This document shows, in pieces, positions 1-6,427 of a stretch of 18,859 nt of DNA. Each line of letters opens with the position of its first letter. Within the stretch, counting starts at the first letter, position 1. The notes under the pieces are model-generated. The model had not been told where the DNA came from. It was given only the letters and a program-made list of their open reading frames with translations, and did no database searches. The position numbers and the translations under genes were made by a program. The stretch is from JBKJUK01 sp046590705 (lineage in GTDB: Bacteria > Acidobacteriota > Thermoanaerobaculia > Gp7-AA8), in NCBI GenBank assembly GCA_046590705.1, contig JBKJUK010000025.1, positions 1 to 18,859 on the forward strand. The letters are read 5' to 3'.

Positions 1-237
1 CCGCGCCGTTCCAAAGAGCGCGGCGATCTCCTGCTCTCCCATGCGGTCGAAATCGTCGGGGACTTCGATCTCCCCTTTGAGGAACCCGAGCCGCTTCGGC
101 CTGGCCGGCGCGTCGAGCGCCGAGACCTTCACCAGCGGCTTTCCCGCCCTGGCGATGACAAACGACTTCCCCCTGGCCGCGCCATCGACGAGACGGGAGA
201 GCTGCGTCTTTGCTTCATGGATGTTGACGGTGGTCAT
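1..237 (-). CDS. Phd/YefM-family antitoxin (3' end outside window)
   Basis: Reading the minus strand from an ATG at 237-235 gives 79 codons running off the left edge, beginning MTTVNIHEAKTQLSRLVDGA. The pattern 'vniheAKtqLSrLvdga..Gksfvia(r)aGkPlvkv' over residues 1-38 is the classic DNA-binding N-terminal half of Phd/YefM antitoxins. Residues 47-79, with DDFDRMGEQEIAALF, resemble the toxin-wrapping tail of antitoxins paired with VapC-type PIN RNases. Family members are about 75-90 residues, so only a few codons and the stop should be missing. A toxin gene would be expected immediately beyond base 1 and cannot be seen. By family knowledge such proteins neutralise the toxin and, with it, repress their own operon. 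No convincing Shine-Dalgarno precedes the ATG. The next gene in the window, hemB, ends about 355 bp upstream of this start and is on the same strand. Confidence 0.85.
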   Translation of the reverse strand, partial: MTTVNIHEAKTQLSRLVDGAARGKSFVIARAGKPLVKVSALDAPARPKRLGFLKGEIEVPDDFDRMGEQEIAALFGTAR

Positions 238-268
238 TATAGTGGACTAACCCGAGTGGACTAACTCT
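236..268 (-). promoter_or_regulatory. Putative antitoxin promoter/operator with two direct repeats
   Basis: The 11-mer AGTGGACTAAC (plus strand) occurs at 241-251 and again at 255-265, a 14-bp period, immediately upstream of the antitoxin start. AGTGGACT is almost its own reverse complement, so each copy could be a half-palindromic operator. On the minus strand a perfect TATAAT lies at 241-236 and overlaps the ATG. A TTAGTC hexamer sits 17 bp upstream and is a poor -35 match. If that -10 is used, the transcript would start inside the annotated coding region, so either the start is wrong or the box is fortuitous. Autoregulation is inferred from the family. Confidence 0.45.
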
Positions 269-314
269 AACCTGTGTGATTTGATTCCGTCAAGAAGGCG
301 GATGCGGTCTCCAT

Positions 315-408
315 CACCGCAGAAAGCGATCCCGCAGGATCCACGAAAAGAAATCGTCCTTCGAAGTCAGTGCGTCGCGCCACAGGCAGGATTGCCTGTG
401 CTCCACAC
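315..408. repeat. 94-bp direct repeat, copy 1, with REP-like hairpin
   Basis: This segment is repeated at 482-575, offset 167 bp, with one difference (C at 359, T at 526). It ends in a hairpin-forming 26-mer (381-406) whose core CACAGGCAGGATTGCCTGTG pairs 8 bp around a GGAT loop, followed by CTCCAC. The same 26-mer recurs at 548-573, 9934-9959 and, inverted, 9982-10007, so the core is a dispersed element. The flanking roughly 66 bp appear only in this local duplication. The 355-bp interval 238-592 holds no convincing gene; short open frames here are translations of the repeats. Confidence 0.85.
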
Positions 409-481
409 AGGCGTGTGCCGGTCAGGTCTGCGTATCACATCTGCAGGATGCATTTGGGGATTCGCAATCTCAGCGCGCCTC

Positions 482-575
482 CACCGCAGAAAGCGATCCC
501 GCAGGATCCACGAAAAGAAATCGTCTTTCGAAGTCAGTGCGTCGCGCCACAGGCAGGATTGCCTGTGCTCCACAC
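482..575. repeat. 94-bp direct repeat, copy 2, downstream of hemB
   Basis: Second copy of the 315-408 segment, differing at one base. Its terminal hairpin (548-573) lies 19 bp beyond the hemB stop codon on the minus strand, so it could also shape the 3' end of the hemB transcript. It lacks a U-tract on that strand and is therefore not a canonical intrinsic terminator. The unique spacer between the two copies (409-481) shows nothing recognisable. Confidence 0.85.
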
Positions 576-592
576 CACCGCCCCCGCCGCGC

Positions 593-1645
593 TTAAACCT
601 TCAGTGCCTTCAGTGACTCTGCGAATTCCATTGCAAAGTAGGTGATGATCAGGTCGGCTCCTGCGCGTTTGATGGAGAGCAGAATCTCGTCGCGGACGCG
701 GTCGCCGTCGATCCAGCCGTTGGCTGCGGCGGCTTTGACCATGGCGTACTCGCCACTCACGTTGTAGGCCACCACTGGTAACTGTGTGCGTGCTCTCGCT
801 CCCTGGATGACATCCAGATACGACAGGGCCGGCTTGACCATGACCATGTCGGCGCCTTCTGCGATATCGATGTCGATCTCGCGCATGGCCTCGCGAAAGT
901 TGGCTGGATCCATCTGGTAGGAGCGACGATCGCCGAACTGCGGAGCTGATTCTGCGGCTTCCCGGAACGGACCGTAGAATCCTGAGGCGAACTTCGCTGA
1001 GTAGGCGATGATTCCGCGGTCTTCGAATCCGGAAGCGTCGAGTGCATCGCGGATGACTCCAACTCGTCCATCCATCATGTCGGATGGTGCGATGAAGTCC
1101 GCACCAGCCGCGGCGAATGAGAGGCTCTGCCTGACCAGCAACTGAAGTGTCTCGTCGTTATGCACGTCGACTCTTCCACCCTGCTCGCGCAGGACTCCGC
1201 AATGGCCGTGATCGGTGTACTCGCAAAGGCAGACATCGGCGATGACTGCCATCTCCGGCACCTCACCCTTGATGGCGCGAATCGCCTTTTGCACCGAACC
1301 GTTCTCGTCCCAGGATGCGCTGCCGGTGGAGTCCTTGGTCTCGGGAAGCCCGAACAGAAGCACTGCTCTGATCCCGAGCGAAGCAGCACGCACACACTCT
1401 TCCACTGCGTCCGACAGACGATTCTGGAAGATGCCGGGCATGGACCCGATTTCCCGGCGATCCCTGGAATCGGGAATCAGGAAAAGCGGAAGCACCAGAT
1501 CTTCGGGACGCACGACCGTTTCCCGAACGAGCTGCCGGATCGACTCTGTCGACCGCAGGCGACGCGTCCGTGCGAACTTACGCGATGAAGAGTCGGGACT
1601 CGCCTCAGTAGTCGTCTTCTCCACCTTTTCCAGAACCTTCCCCAT
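593..1645 (-). CDS. hemB: Delta-aminolevulinic acid dehydratase (porphobilinogen synthase)
   Basis: Condenses two 5-aminolevulinate molecules to porphobilinogen, the first pyrrole of haem and other tetrapyrroles; cytosolic. The 350-residue protein (usual length 320-340) shows the family core from RTRRLRSTESIRQLVRET onward. The metal site DVCLCEYTDHGHCG has Cys139, Cys141 and Cys149, which is the zinc-dependent type rather than the Asp-containing magnesium type. The two Schiff-base lysines are in AYSAKFASGFYGPF (Lys218) and MVMVKPALSYLD (Lys271), and NVSGEYAM is intact. Three ATGs stand in a row (1651, 1648, 1645); the last is chosen because GGAG then lies 6 nt upstream. The reading frame stays open to 1900, but that stretch overlaps another gene and the promoter and has no HemB similarity. 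The 5' end overlaps the preceding zinc-binding gene by 41 bp, implying translational coupling. Residues 1-25 form a variable, Ser/Thr-rich extension. Confidence 0.96.
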   Translation of the reverse strand: MGKVLEKVEKTTTEASPDSSSRKFARTRRLRSTESIRQLVRETVVRPEDLVLPLFLIPDSRDRREIGSMPGIFQNRLSDAVEECVRAASLGIRAVLLFGLPETKDSTGSASWDENGSVQKAIRAIKGEVPEMAVIADVCLCEYTDHGHCGVLREQGGRVDVHNDETLQLLVRQSLSFAAAGADFIAPSDMMDGRVGVIRDALDASGFEDRGIIAYSAKFASGFYGPFREAAESAPQFGDRRSYQMDPANFREAMREIDIDIAEGADMVMVKPALSYLDVIQGARARTQLPVVAYNVSGEYAMVKAAAANGWIDGDRVRDEILLSIKRAGADLIITYFAMEFAESLKALKV

Positions 1646-1811
1646 CATCATCTCCGTAGAAATACTGGCGCGAACAGACCTGAGAGCAGAACCTCCGGCC
1701 GACGCCCCGCACACCACAATCGGCGCAGTAGTAGCGGGAGCAACTCGGGCATCGCTCCAGCTGCTCTGTCTCGCCGGAAGCCTCGCAGCGAGTACATTTG
1801 TCACTTTCCAT
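1605..1811 (-). CDS. Small eight-cysteine zinc-binding protein overlapping hemB
   Basis: A 68-residue protein with four Cys pairs: Cys6-x2-Cys9, Cys21-x2-Cys24, Cys29-x2-Cys32 and Cys42-x3-Cys46. This spacing can bind two zinc ions and resembles small HIT-, MYND- or B-box-like treble-clef folds, although I cannot name the family. The tail after residue 53 is Gly/Asp/Glu-rich (GDDDGEGSGKGGEDDY) and probably disordered. The ordered Cys spacing in a frame different from hemB indicates a real gene rather than a shadow. It is the first gene after the promoter region, and its last 41 bp are shared with the start of hemB in another frame. A role as regulator, zinc donor or adaptor is possible but unproven. 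The ATG at 1811 is the only Met; upstream there is only a weak GGGG-type ribosome site. Confidence 0.75.
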   Translation of the reverse strand: MESDKCTRCEASGETEQLERCPSCSRYYCADCGVRGVGRRFCSQVCSRQYFYGDDDGEGSGKGGEDDY

Positions 1812-1858
1812 TCAAACGAACCCCGCCCGCGGAACTCAAACGTTCCGCCCGTTGAAGC

Positions 1859-1884
1859 AGTATATTCCTTGACCAGCGGGGTCA
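1859..1884 (-). promoter_or_regulatory. Candidate minus-strand promoter and TGACC-N5-GGTCA dyad
   Basis: On the minus strand, TATACT (1864-1859) is a good -10 box about 50 bp upstream of the zinc-binding gene; its -35 is weak (CTGACC, 15-bp spacing). The dyad TGACC-N5-GGTCA (1870-1884) lies between this box and the start of the opposing transcription unit and covers the opposing -35. It could be an operator serving both directions or a chance dyad. Confidence 0.35.
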
Positions 1885-1897
1885 GGGTTCCTAGAAT
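1869..1897 (+). promoter_or_regulatory. Sigma70-type promoter for the tRNA-tilS unit
   Basis: TTGACC (1869-1874) and TAGAAT (1892-1897) are separated by exactly 17 bp, each one mismatch from consensus. Transcription would begin near 1904, about 67 bp before the tRNA. The leader contains a perfect 6-bp hairpin, GAAGCC-TCAC-GGCTTC (1921-1936), which is not followed by a T-run and so is unlikely to terminate. This is the best promoter seen in the window. Confidence 0.65.
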
Positions 1898-1970
1898 CAC
1901 GGCTCACCGCTCTACGCGGCGAAGCCTCACGGCTTCATCCTTCCTATAGAATCATCCTCTGTATCACCTC

Positions 1971-2047
1971 GGCGGTGTAGCTCAGCTGGTTAGAGCGGGC
2001 GTCTCATAAGCGCTAGGTCCCCGGTTCGATTCCGGGCACCGCCACCA
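1971..2047 (+). tRNA. tRNA with CAT anticodon, probably elongator Met
   Basis: A 77-nt cloverleaf with encoded CCA. The 7-bp acceptor stem is GGCGGTG/CACCGCC with discriminator A. The D-arm is GCTC..GAGC, the anticodon loop is CTCATAA, and the T-arm is CCCGG-TTCGATT-CCGGG. The 5' 19 nt match, from memory, typical elongator tRNA-Met sequences, and the initiator-type 1:72 mismatch is absent (G1-C72 pairs), excluding tRNA-fMet. Because tRNA-Ile2 also carries a CAT anticodon, later converted to lysidine by TilS, and the anticodon stem is somewhat Ile2-like, Ile2 cannot be excluded by eye. The gene ends 25 bp before the tilS start and probably shares its transcript. Confidence 0.92.
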
Positions 2048-2072
2048 TGCGACTGCTGTATGGAGACGCGAT

Positions 2073-3602
2073 TTGAACGAAATCTCGTCGGGTCGCGTCC
2101 CGGATATGCTGACCAAGATGATCCTGAGCGAAAGAATCGCGCGGTCTCTCGAGCTTTTCCAGATCGATACAGCCTCCCTTCTCGTGGCCGTCTCCGGAGG
2201 CAGAGACTCGATGGCGCTGCTCACCGCCCTTCACGCGCAGGTGGAGAGCGGGTCTATTCCGCTCTTCGGAGTACTTCTCGTGAATCATCACCTGCGAGAA
2301 AGTGAGTCCGAGGACGAAGCCACTTTCGTGCGCGAGCAATGTGCACAACTACATGTTCCCTTCACTGAACTAAATGGCTCGCTCGAAGCGTCGACGGTGA
2401 AGCTCCGAGGAATCGAAGGAGCGGCGCGCGAGACTCGCTACCGTTTGATGCAGGACGAACGGGAGAAAACCGGCGCGCGGCACATTGCCACCGCCCATCA
2501 TCTGCAGGATCAGGCTGAGACCGTTCTGATGCGCATCCTCTCCGGATCGGCCCTCCCGCGACTCCGAGGGATCAGGGAAACTACACCTGAGGGCCTGGTG
2601 AGGCCGATGCTTCACGCAACGCGGGCCGAGATCGATGACTGGCTCGTGACCAACGGTGTTCCGTTCCGCGAGGACAGCTCGAATCGATCCGGCAGATTCC
2701 TCCGGAATCGCATTCGATCGGAAGTGATTCCGCTGCTCGAGACGCTGAATCCTCGAGTGAGCGACGCTCTCTCAAAGCTGGCCCGCGAGGTCGCTGAAAC
2801 CGAAGAGGCACTCTCCGAGTACGAGCAGGCGATCACTCGCGAGATTACGGAGTCATCGTTCACCTTCGAGACTACAGGCGCATCTCGCGGAACGTTGCGG
2901 AGGATGCTGCGAGAGGGGATCGGCCGACTCGCGAGCGACCCGCGTGAAATTTCGTCGTCGGATCTCGAACGGATCCTCGATTCGCTACAGGAAGGTTGTC
3001 GCATCACGCTCGCCGCAGATCTGGAACTGCGGATGGCCGGATCGAAAGTGACCATCAGTCGCCCCTTGCGCTCGAAGGCAGTGCACTTCGATCTGCCTGT
3101 GCAGCCTGGGCAGCCTCTACAGGTTGAAGACATTTCCGGGCGACTGGAGCTGACCGAGATCACAGGTGTTCCGCCTCAGCTGAGTTCCTGCGCTGGCAAC
3201 TTTGATCGGCACCGAGGAAGAGCGGGACCAACTCAGTTCGAAGCCTGCGGTGAAGAACACCCACATTCGAACGAACGGCCGAGGGAGCGGGCGCGCGCAG
3301 CTCGCCCCTACGCGTGCGCCGACTTTCAGATCTTCGAACTCCAGCAGGGAGCGGACGCCTCGGGCTTTCGATTTCGCACGAGGCGGGATGGGGACCGCTT
3401 CTCCCCGCTCGGCGCTGGAGGCTCTAAAAGTCTCAGCGATTTCCTGATCAATCGTAAGATTGCTCGTGACGAACGTAGTCTCGTTCCACTTCTGACGTGG
3501 AACGAAGAGATTGTCTGGGTTTGCGGAGTGGAAGTGTCCGATCGTTTTCGTGTTCGCAACGCTGGTGGGAGACTCTACAAGGCGGTTCTTCAATATGAGT
3601 GA
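2073..3602 (+). CDS. tilS: tRNA(Ile)-lysidine synthase
   Basis: Uses ATP to attach lysine to C34 of tRNA-Ile(CAU), so that it reads AUA as Ile. The N-type ATP-pyrophosphatase loop SGGRDS is at residues 41-46. NHHLRE..SEDEATFV (71-86) and ATAHHLQDQAETVLMRILSG (139-158) are TilS hallmarks. SSNRSGRFLRNRIR (202-215) is the tRNA-contact motif. The C-terminal domain (about 430-509) has RTRRDGDRFSPLGAGGSKSLSDFLI. At 509 residues it is longer than the usual 430-470. The surplus is an Arg/His-rich stretch at about 371-417 without family resemblance, which could be an insertion or a locally shifted frame. The start is TTG at 2073 with GGAG 7 nt upstream; an ATG at 2106 has no ribosome site. The gene follows a CAT-anticodon tRNA and overlaps hpt by 8 bp. 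Confidence 0.95.
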   Translation: MNEISSGRVPDMLTKMILSERIARSLELFQIDTASLLVAVSGGRDSMALLTALHAQVESGSIPLFGVLLVNHHLRESESEDEATFVREQCAQLHVPFTELNGSLEASTVKLRGIEGAARETRYRLMQDEREKTGARHIATAHHLQDQAETVLMRILSGSALPRLRGIRETTPEGLVRPMLHATRAEIDDWLVTNGVPFREDSSNRSGRFLRNRIRSEVIPLLETLNPRVSDALSKLAREVAETEEALSEYEQAITREITESSFTFETTGASRGTLRRMLREGIGRLASDPREISSSDLERILDSLQEGCRITLAADLELRMAGSKVTISRPLRSKAVHFDLPVQPGQPLQVEDISGRLELTEITGVPPQLSSCAGNFDRHRGRAGPTQFEACGEEHPHSNERPRERARAARPYACADFQIFELQQGADASGFRFRTRRDGDRFSPLGAGGSKSLSDFLINRKIARDERSLVPLLTWNEEIVWVCGVEVSDRFRVRNAGGRLYKAVLQYE

Positions 3603-4110
3603 AATCAAAGAGATGTACGACGCAACGTCAATCCGCGAGCGGATCTCGCAGCTTGCGCTAGCCATCCGGGCTGACGCAGGCGATCGGGAAGTACTGTTGA
3701 TCGCGGTGCTGAAAGGTTCAGCGGTGTTTCTGGCCGATCTTCTGCGCGCGATCGAGGGAGAAGTCTCCTACGAATTCATCGACGTCGTGAGAGAAAGCGA
3801 GACTGATGTGGGCGATGCAATCTCCATCGATTTCATGACTCACTTTTCAATCGAGGGCCGGGCCGTGTACGTTCTGAAGGACGTGGTCTCGACGGGGATC
3901 ATCGAGAATTACCTTCTGACGCAACTGCAGGCCAGGAAACCTGAGCGCGTGAAGCTCGTAGCACTACTCGACAGACCGGATCAGCGCCACGTCTCCCTCG
4001 ACGTCGATTTCACTGCCTTCGTGGCTGCGGAAGGGATGTTCGTAGGGTACGGTCTGGAGCAGAATCGGAAACATGGAAACCTCACCGGGATCGGAGTTTT
4101 GGTTCGGTGA
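3595..4110 (+). CDS. hpt: Hypoxanthine phosphoribosyltransferase-like protein, altered active site
   Basis: A 171-residue type I phosphoribosyltransferase (usual Hpt about 175-185). The ATG overlaps the tilS stop (ATGAGTGA), and ftsH follows, reproducing the widespread tilS-hpt-ftsH order. The pyrophosphate loop AVLKGSAVFLADLL (37-50), the LLDRP strand (124-128) and FVGYGLEQN (149-157) identify the family. The PRPP-binding motif, normally V(E)D(I/V)(I/V)DTG, reads VLKDVVSTG (93-101): Glu becomes Lys, and the Asp proposed as catalytic base becomes Ser. The purine-contact Lys of the K-x-D-(F/Y) stretch seems to be Asp136, the late metal-side Asp of GYGLD is Glu155, and the Arg of the usual YRNLP is Gly161 (KHGNL). 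The SY pair of the flexible loop is also missing. Fold and position are conserved, but salvage activity is doubtful. A second TilS-interacting or regulatory role, as proposed for HprT-TilS in Bacillus and Listeria, is possible. Confidence 0.85.
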   Translation: MSEIKEMYDATSIRERISQLALAIRADAGDREVLLIAVLKGSAVFLADLLRAIEGEVSYEFIDVVRESETDVGDAISIDFMTHFSIEGRAVYVLKDVVSTGIIENYLLTQLQARKPERVKLVALLDRPDQRHVSLDVDFTAFVAAEGMFVGYGLEQNRKHGNLTGIGVLVR

Positions 4111-4247
4111 TGGTTTCTCAGTGAAGCCGAGCAACAGGTCAGAATTAAACGCCGGCTCGGGTGGTTAGCTAAATCCAGCAAAGCAGCACGCAACGTACCC
4201 GCTGGGCAGTCGACTGGGATGTTCAGTGCATTACTCCGGAGGCATTT

Positions 4248-6179
4248 TTGAATTCAACGGTCAAGACCGCTCTTCTCTGGGTGGTCATCATTGTTCTCGT
4301 ATTTCTGCTGTGGAGTCTGTTCAAGGGAGCCCAGGCGACTGCCGAGGTAGTTCCGTTCAGCGATTTCCTGAATAACGTCGAGCGCGGCCAGGTTTCTGAG
4401 GTCGTCATTCGTGGAAACGAGATTCGCGGCGAACTTCGTCCGGTCGCTGCTGGCGCAAAGAAAGAGTTTCGCTCGATGCTGGTCCCGAACTACGACGGGT
4501 TGGTCCCGATGCTTCGTGCCAAGGGTGTGAAGATTCGCGCTGAAGAGGCGCGTGACAACTCCTTCTTCACGGCGCTGGTCACGTGGGCTCCGGTACTCTT
4601 CCTGATCGGCCTCTGGATCTTTTTCATGCGGCAGATGCAGGCGGGTGGAAACAAAGCACTCTCCTTCGGCAAGTCGAAAGCGAAACTCCTCTCGGGCAGT
4701 TCCAAGAAAGTAACGTTCAAAGACGTAGCCGGAGTCGATGAAGCCAAGCTCGAGCTCATGGAGATCATCGATTTCCTCCGTGAGCCACAGAAGTTCACCA
4801 AGCTCGGTGGAAAGATCCCCAAAGGCGTACTGTTGATGGGGCAGCCGGGAACGGGAAAGACTCTGCTGGCCCGGGCCATTGCAGGAGAGGCCAACGTGCC
4901 TTTCTTCTCCATCAGCGGCTCTGACTTCGTGGAAATGTTCGTCGGCGTCGGCGCTTCACGCGTCCGTGATCTCTTCGAGCAGGGCAAGAAGAATGCGCCC
5001 TGCATCATCTTCATTGACGAGATCGACGCCGTAGGCCGTCATCGCGGTGCCGGCCTCGGTGGTGGTCACGACGAACGTGAGCAGACTCTCAACCAGCTCC
5101 TGGTGGAGATGGATGGATTCGAAGCCAATGAAGGGGTCATTCTCGTCGCGGGCACGAACCGCCCTGACGTACTCGATCCGGCCCTGCTTCGTCCTGGCCG
5201 TTTCGATCGCCGAGTGGTCGTTGATCTTCCTGATCTGAAAGGCCGCGAAGGCATCCTCCGCGTCCACACCCGCAACACGCCTCTGGCGGAAGATGTCGAT
5301 CTGACCATCCTCTCCCGAGGCACACCAGGCTTTTCCGGAGCTGACCTTGCCAATCTCGTCAACGAGGCTGCGCTGAACGCTGCCCGCTACGAGAAGAAGA
5401 AAGTGCAGATGGTGGACTTCGACTTTGCGAAAGACAAAGTCATCATGGGCGTGGAGCGCAAGAGCATGGTCATGAGCGATCGTGAGAAGCGAAACACCGC
5501 CTATCACGAGTCGGGACACACCATCGTGGCGGCAATCCTGCCGGCTGCCGATCCGCTTCACAAAGTCACCATCATTCCCCGCGGACGCGCATTGGGACTC
5601 ACGCAGCAGCTTCCGACCGAGGATAAGTACTCGTATTCGAAGCGTTACCTCGAGGCCAACCTGGCCGTTCTGATGGGCGGACGCATCGCTGAGGAGATCT
5701 TCCTCTCCGAGCTCACTACCGGTGCCGGAAACGACATCGAGCGCGCCTCAAGCCTTGCACGCCGGATGGTGTGTGAGTGGGGCATGTCCGACATGGGTCC
5801 CATGTCGTACGGAAAGAAAGAGGATCCGATCTTTCTGGGACGCGAGTTCGCGCAGCACGCCGACTACTCCGAGGAAACTGCCAAGAAGATCGACGCTGAA
5901 GTGCGAAGGATCATCGACAAGGCTTACAAGACCGCGCAGGAAATCATCAGCACGAACAAGAGCGGTCTGGATAAGGTTGCACGACGACTGCTGGAGAAAG
6001 AGACACTCGACGGGGCTGAAGTCAACGCGATCCTGCTTGCCGATACGGGCATCGACTACATCAAGCAGAAAGAGTATTACCCGCAGGAAGGGCCGGAAGA
6101 GATGACGATTGCACCAGGCACGGGCGGCGAAGCCGACATCGTCATTCCCATTCCCGAGCCCTCGTCAACGTCGCTCTGA
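4248..6179 (+). CDS. ftsH: ATP-dependent zinc metalloprotease FtsH
   Basis: Inner-membrane AAA+ protease that forms hexamers, extracts membrane proteins and degrades them together with some cytosolic regulators. Residues 8-25 and 108-128 are the two membrane segments flanking the periplasmic FtsH_ext domain. The AAA module has Walker A GQPGTGKT (198-205), pore loop MFVGVGA (230-236), Walker B IIFIDEID (253-260) and second region of homology GTNRPDVLDPALLRPGRFDR (302-321). The protease domain has the zinc motif HESGH (420-424) and third ligand Asp496 in GAGNDIERA. Length 643 is normal. The start is TTG with a strong GGAGG 5 nt upstream (4238-4242). The C-terminal tail after 615 is Pro/Gly/acid-rich and variable. 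A 137-bp gap separates it from hpt, so it may have its own promoter, but none stands out there. Confidence 0.98.
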   Translation: MNSTVKTALLWVVIIVLVFLLWSLFKGAQATAEVVPFSDFLNNVERGQVSEVVIRGNEIRGELRPVAAGAKKEFRSMLVPNYDGLVPMLRAKGVKIRAEEARDNSFFTALVTWAPVLFLIGLWIFFMRQMQAGGNKALSFGKSKAKLLSGSSKKVTFKDVAGVDEAKLELMEIIDFLREPQKFTKLGGKIPKGVLLMGQPGTGKTLLARAIAGEANVPFFSISGSDFVEMFVGVGASRVRDLFEQGKKNAPCIIFIDEIDAVGRHRGAGLGGGHDEREQTLNQLLVEMDGFEANEGVILVAGTNRPDVLDPALLRPGRFDRRVVVDLPDLKGREGILRVHTRNTPLAEDVDLTILSRGTPGFSGADLANLVNEAALNAARYEKKKVQMVDFDFAKDKVIMGVERKSMVMSDREKRNTAYHESGHTIVAAILPAADPLHKVTIIPRGRALGLTQQLPTEDKYSYSKRYLEANLAVLMGGRIAEEIFLSELTTGAGNDIERASSLARRMVCEWGMSDMGPMSYGKKEDPIFLGREFAQHADYSEETAKKIDAEVRRIIDKAYKTAQEIISTNKSGLDKVARRLLEKETLDGAEVNAILLADTGIDYIKQKEYYPQEGPEEMTIAPGTGGEADIVIPIPEPSSTSL

Positions 6180-6187
6180 CCAGGAGT

Positions 6188-6208
6188 CAGTAACCAGTAA
6201 TCAGTAAG
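6188..6208. repeat. Three tandem heptamers CAGTAAN
   Basis: CAGTAAC-CAGTAAT-CAGTAAG directly after the ftsH stop codon and 22 bp before its terminator. Three perfect hexamer cores with a 7-bp period; this kind of short tandem repeat occurs after genes in several phyla. The function is unknown. Confidence 0.7.
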
Positions 6209-6230
6209 GGATCGGAACCAATCGATTCTC

Positions 6231-6270
6231 AAAAGGCCAGCCTTCATCCGGGCTGGCCTTTTTTTGTTTT
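6231..6270 (+). terminator. Intrinsic terminator of ftsH
   Basis: A perfect 12-bp stem, AAAAGGCCAGCC (6231-6242) with GGCTGGCCTTTT (6251-6262), 8-nt loop, followed by a T-tract with a single G interruption. The GC-rich core and T-run make it a strong rho-independent terminator, probably working on both strands because the 5' side begins with four As. A 15-bp piece at 6283-6297 (GTGGCACAGGCAATC) resembles one arm of the REP-like element found elsewhere. The rest of the gap to the next gene, 6298-6427, shows nothing else recognisable. Confidence 0.95.
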
Positions 6271-6427
6271 CGCGAGGTGTGTGTGGCACAGGCAATCGCG
6301 TTGCGCGGGTAGCTCGATCCGCCCTGAACGACTACCGTGGAATTCCGCAATCGTTTATCATGGCTGCTCAAAGCTTACGGCAAATCGGGTCGGTCCCCCG
6401 CTAGCCGTTCCAACGATTGGAGAATGA

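Noticed and set aside
281..645. Open frames of 68-111 codons over the 94-bp duplication
   Set aside because: They repeat the same peptide fragments because they translate the repeat; there is no ribosome site or domain.
1646..1900. In-frame upstream extension of hemB to an ATG at 1900, giving 435 residues
   Set aside because: The added 85 residues have no HemB similarity, overlap the eight-Cys gene and run into the promoter region; the frame is open only because of base composition.
1921..1936. Hairpin GAAGCC-TCAC-GGCTTC as a terminator before the tRNA
   Set aside because: Short stem and no T-run after it; it is inside the likely tRNA leader.
4111..4247. Possible promoter or RNA element upstream of ftsH
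   Set aside because: Only a weak CCGAGC/GCTCGG dyad with a long loop and no paired -35/-10 could be found.
6283..6297. GTGGCACAGGCAATC as a fifth REP-like copy
   Set aside because: Only one arm matches with a 2-bp deletion and the hairpin partner is absent; at best a decayed remnant, so not listed as its own feature.
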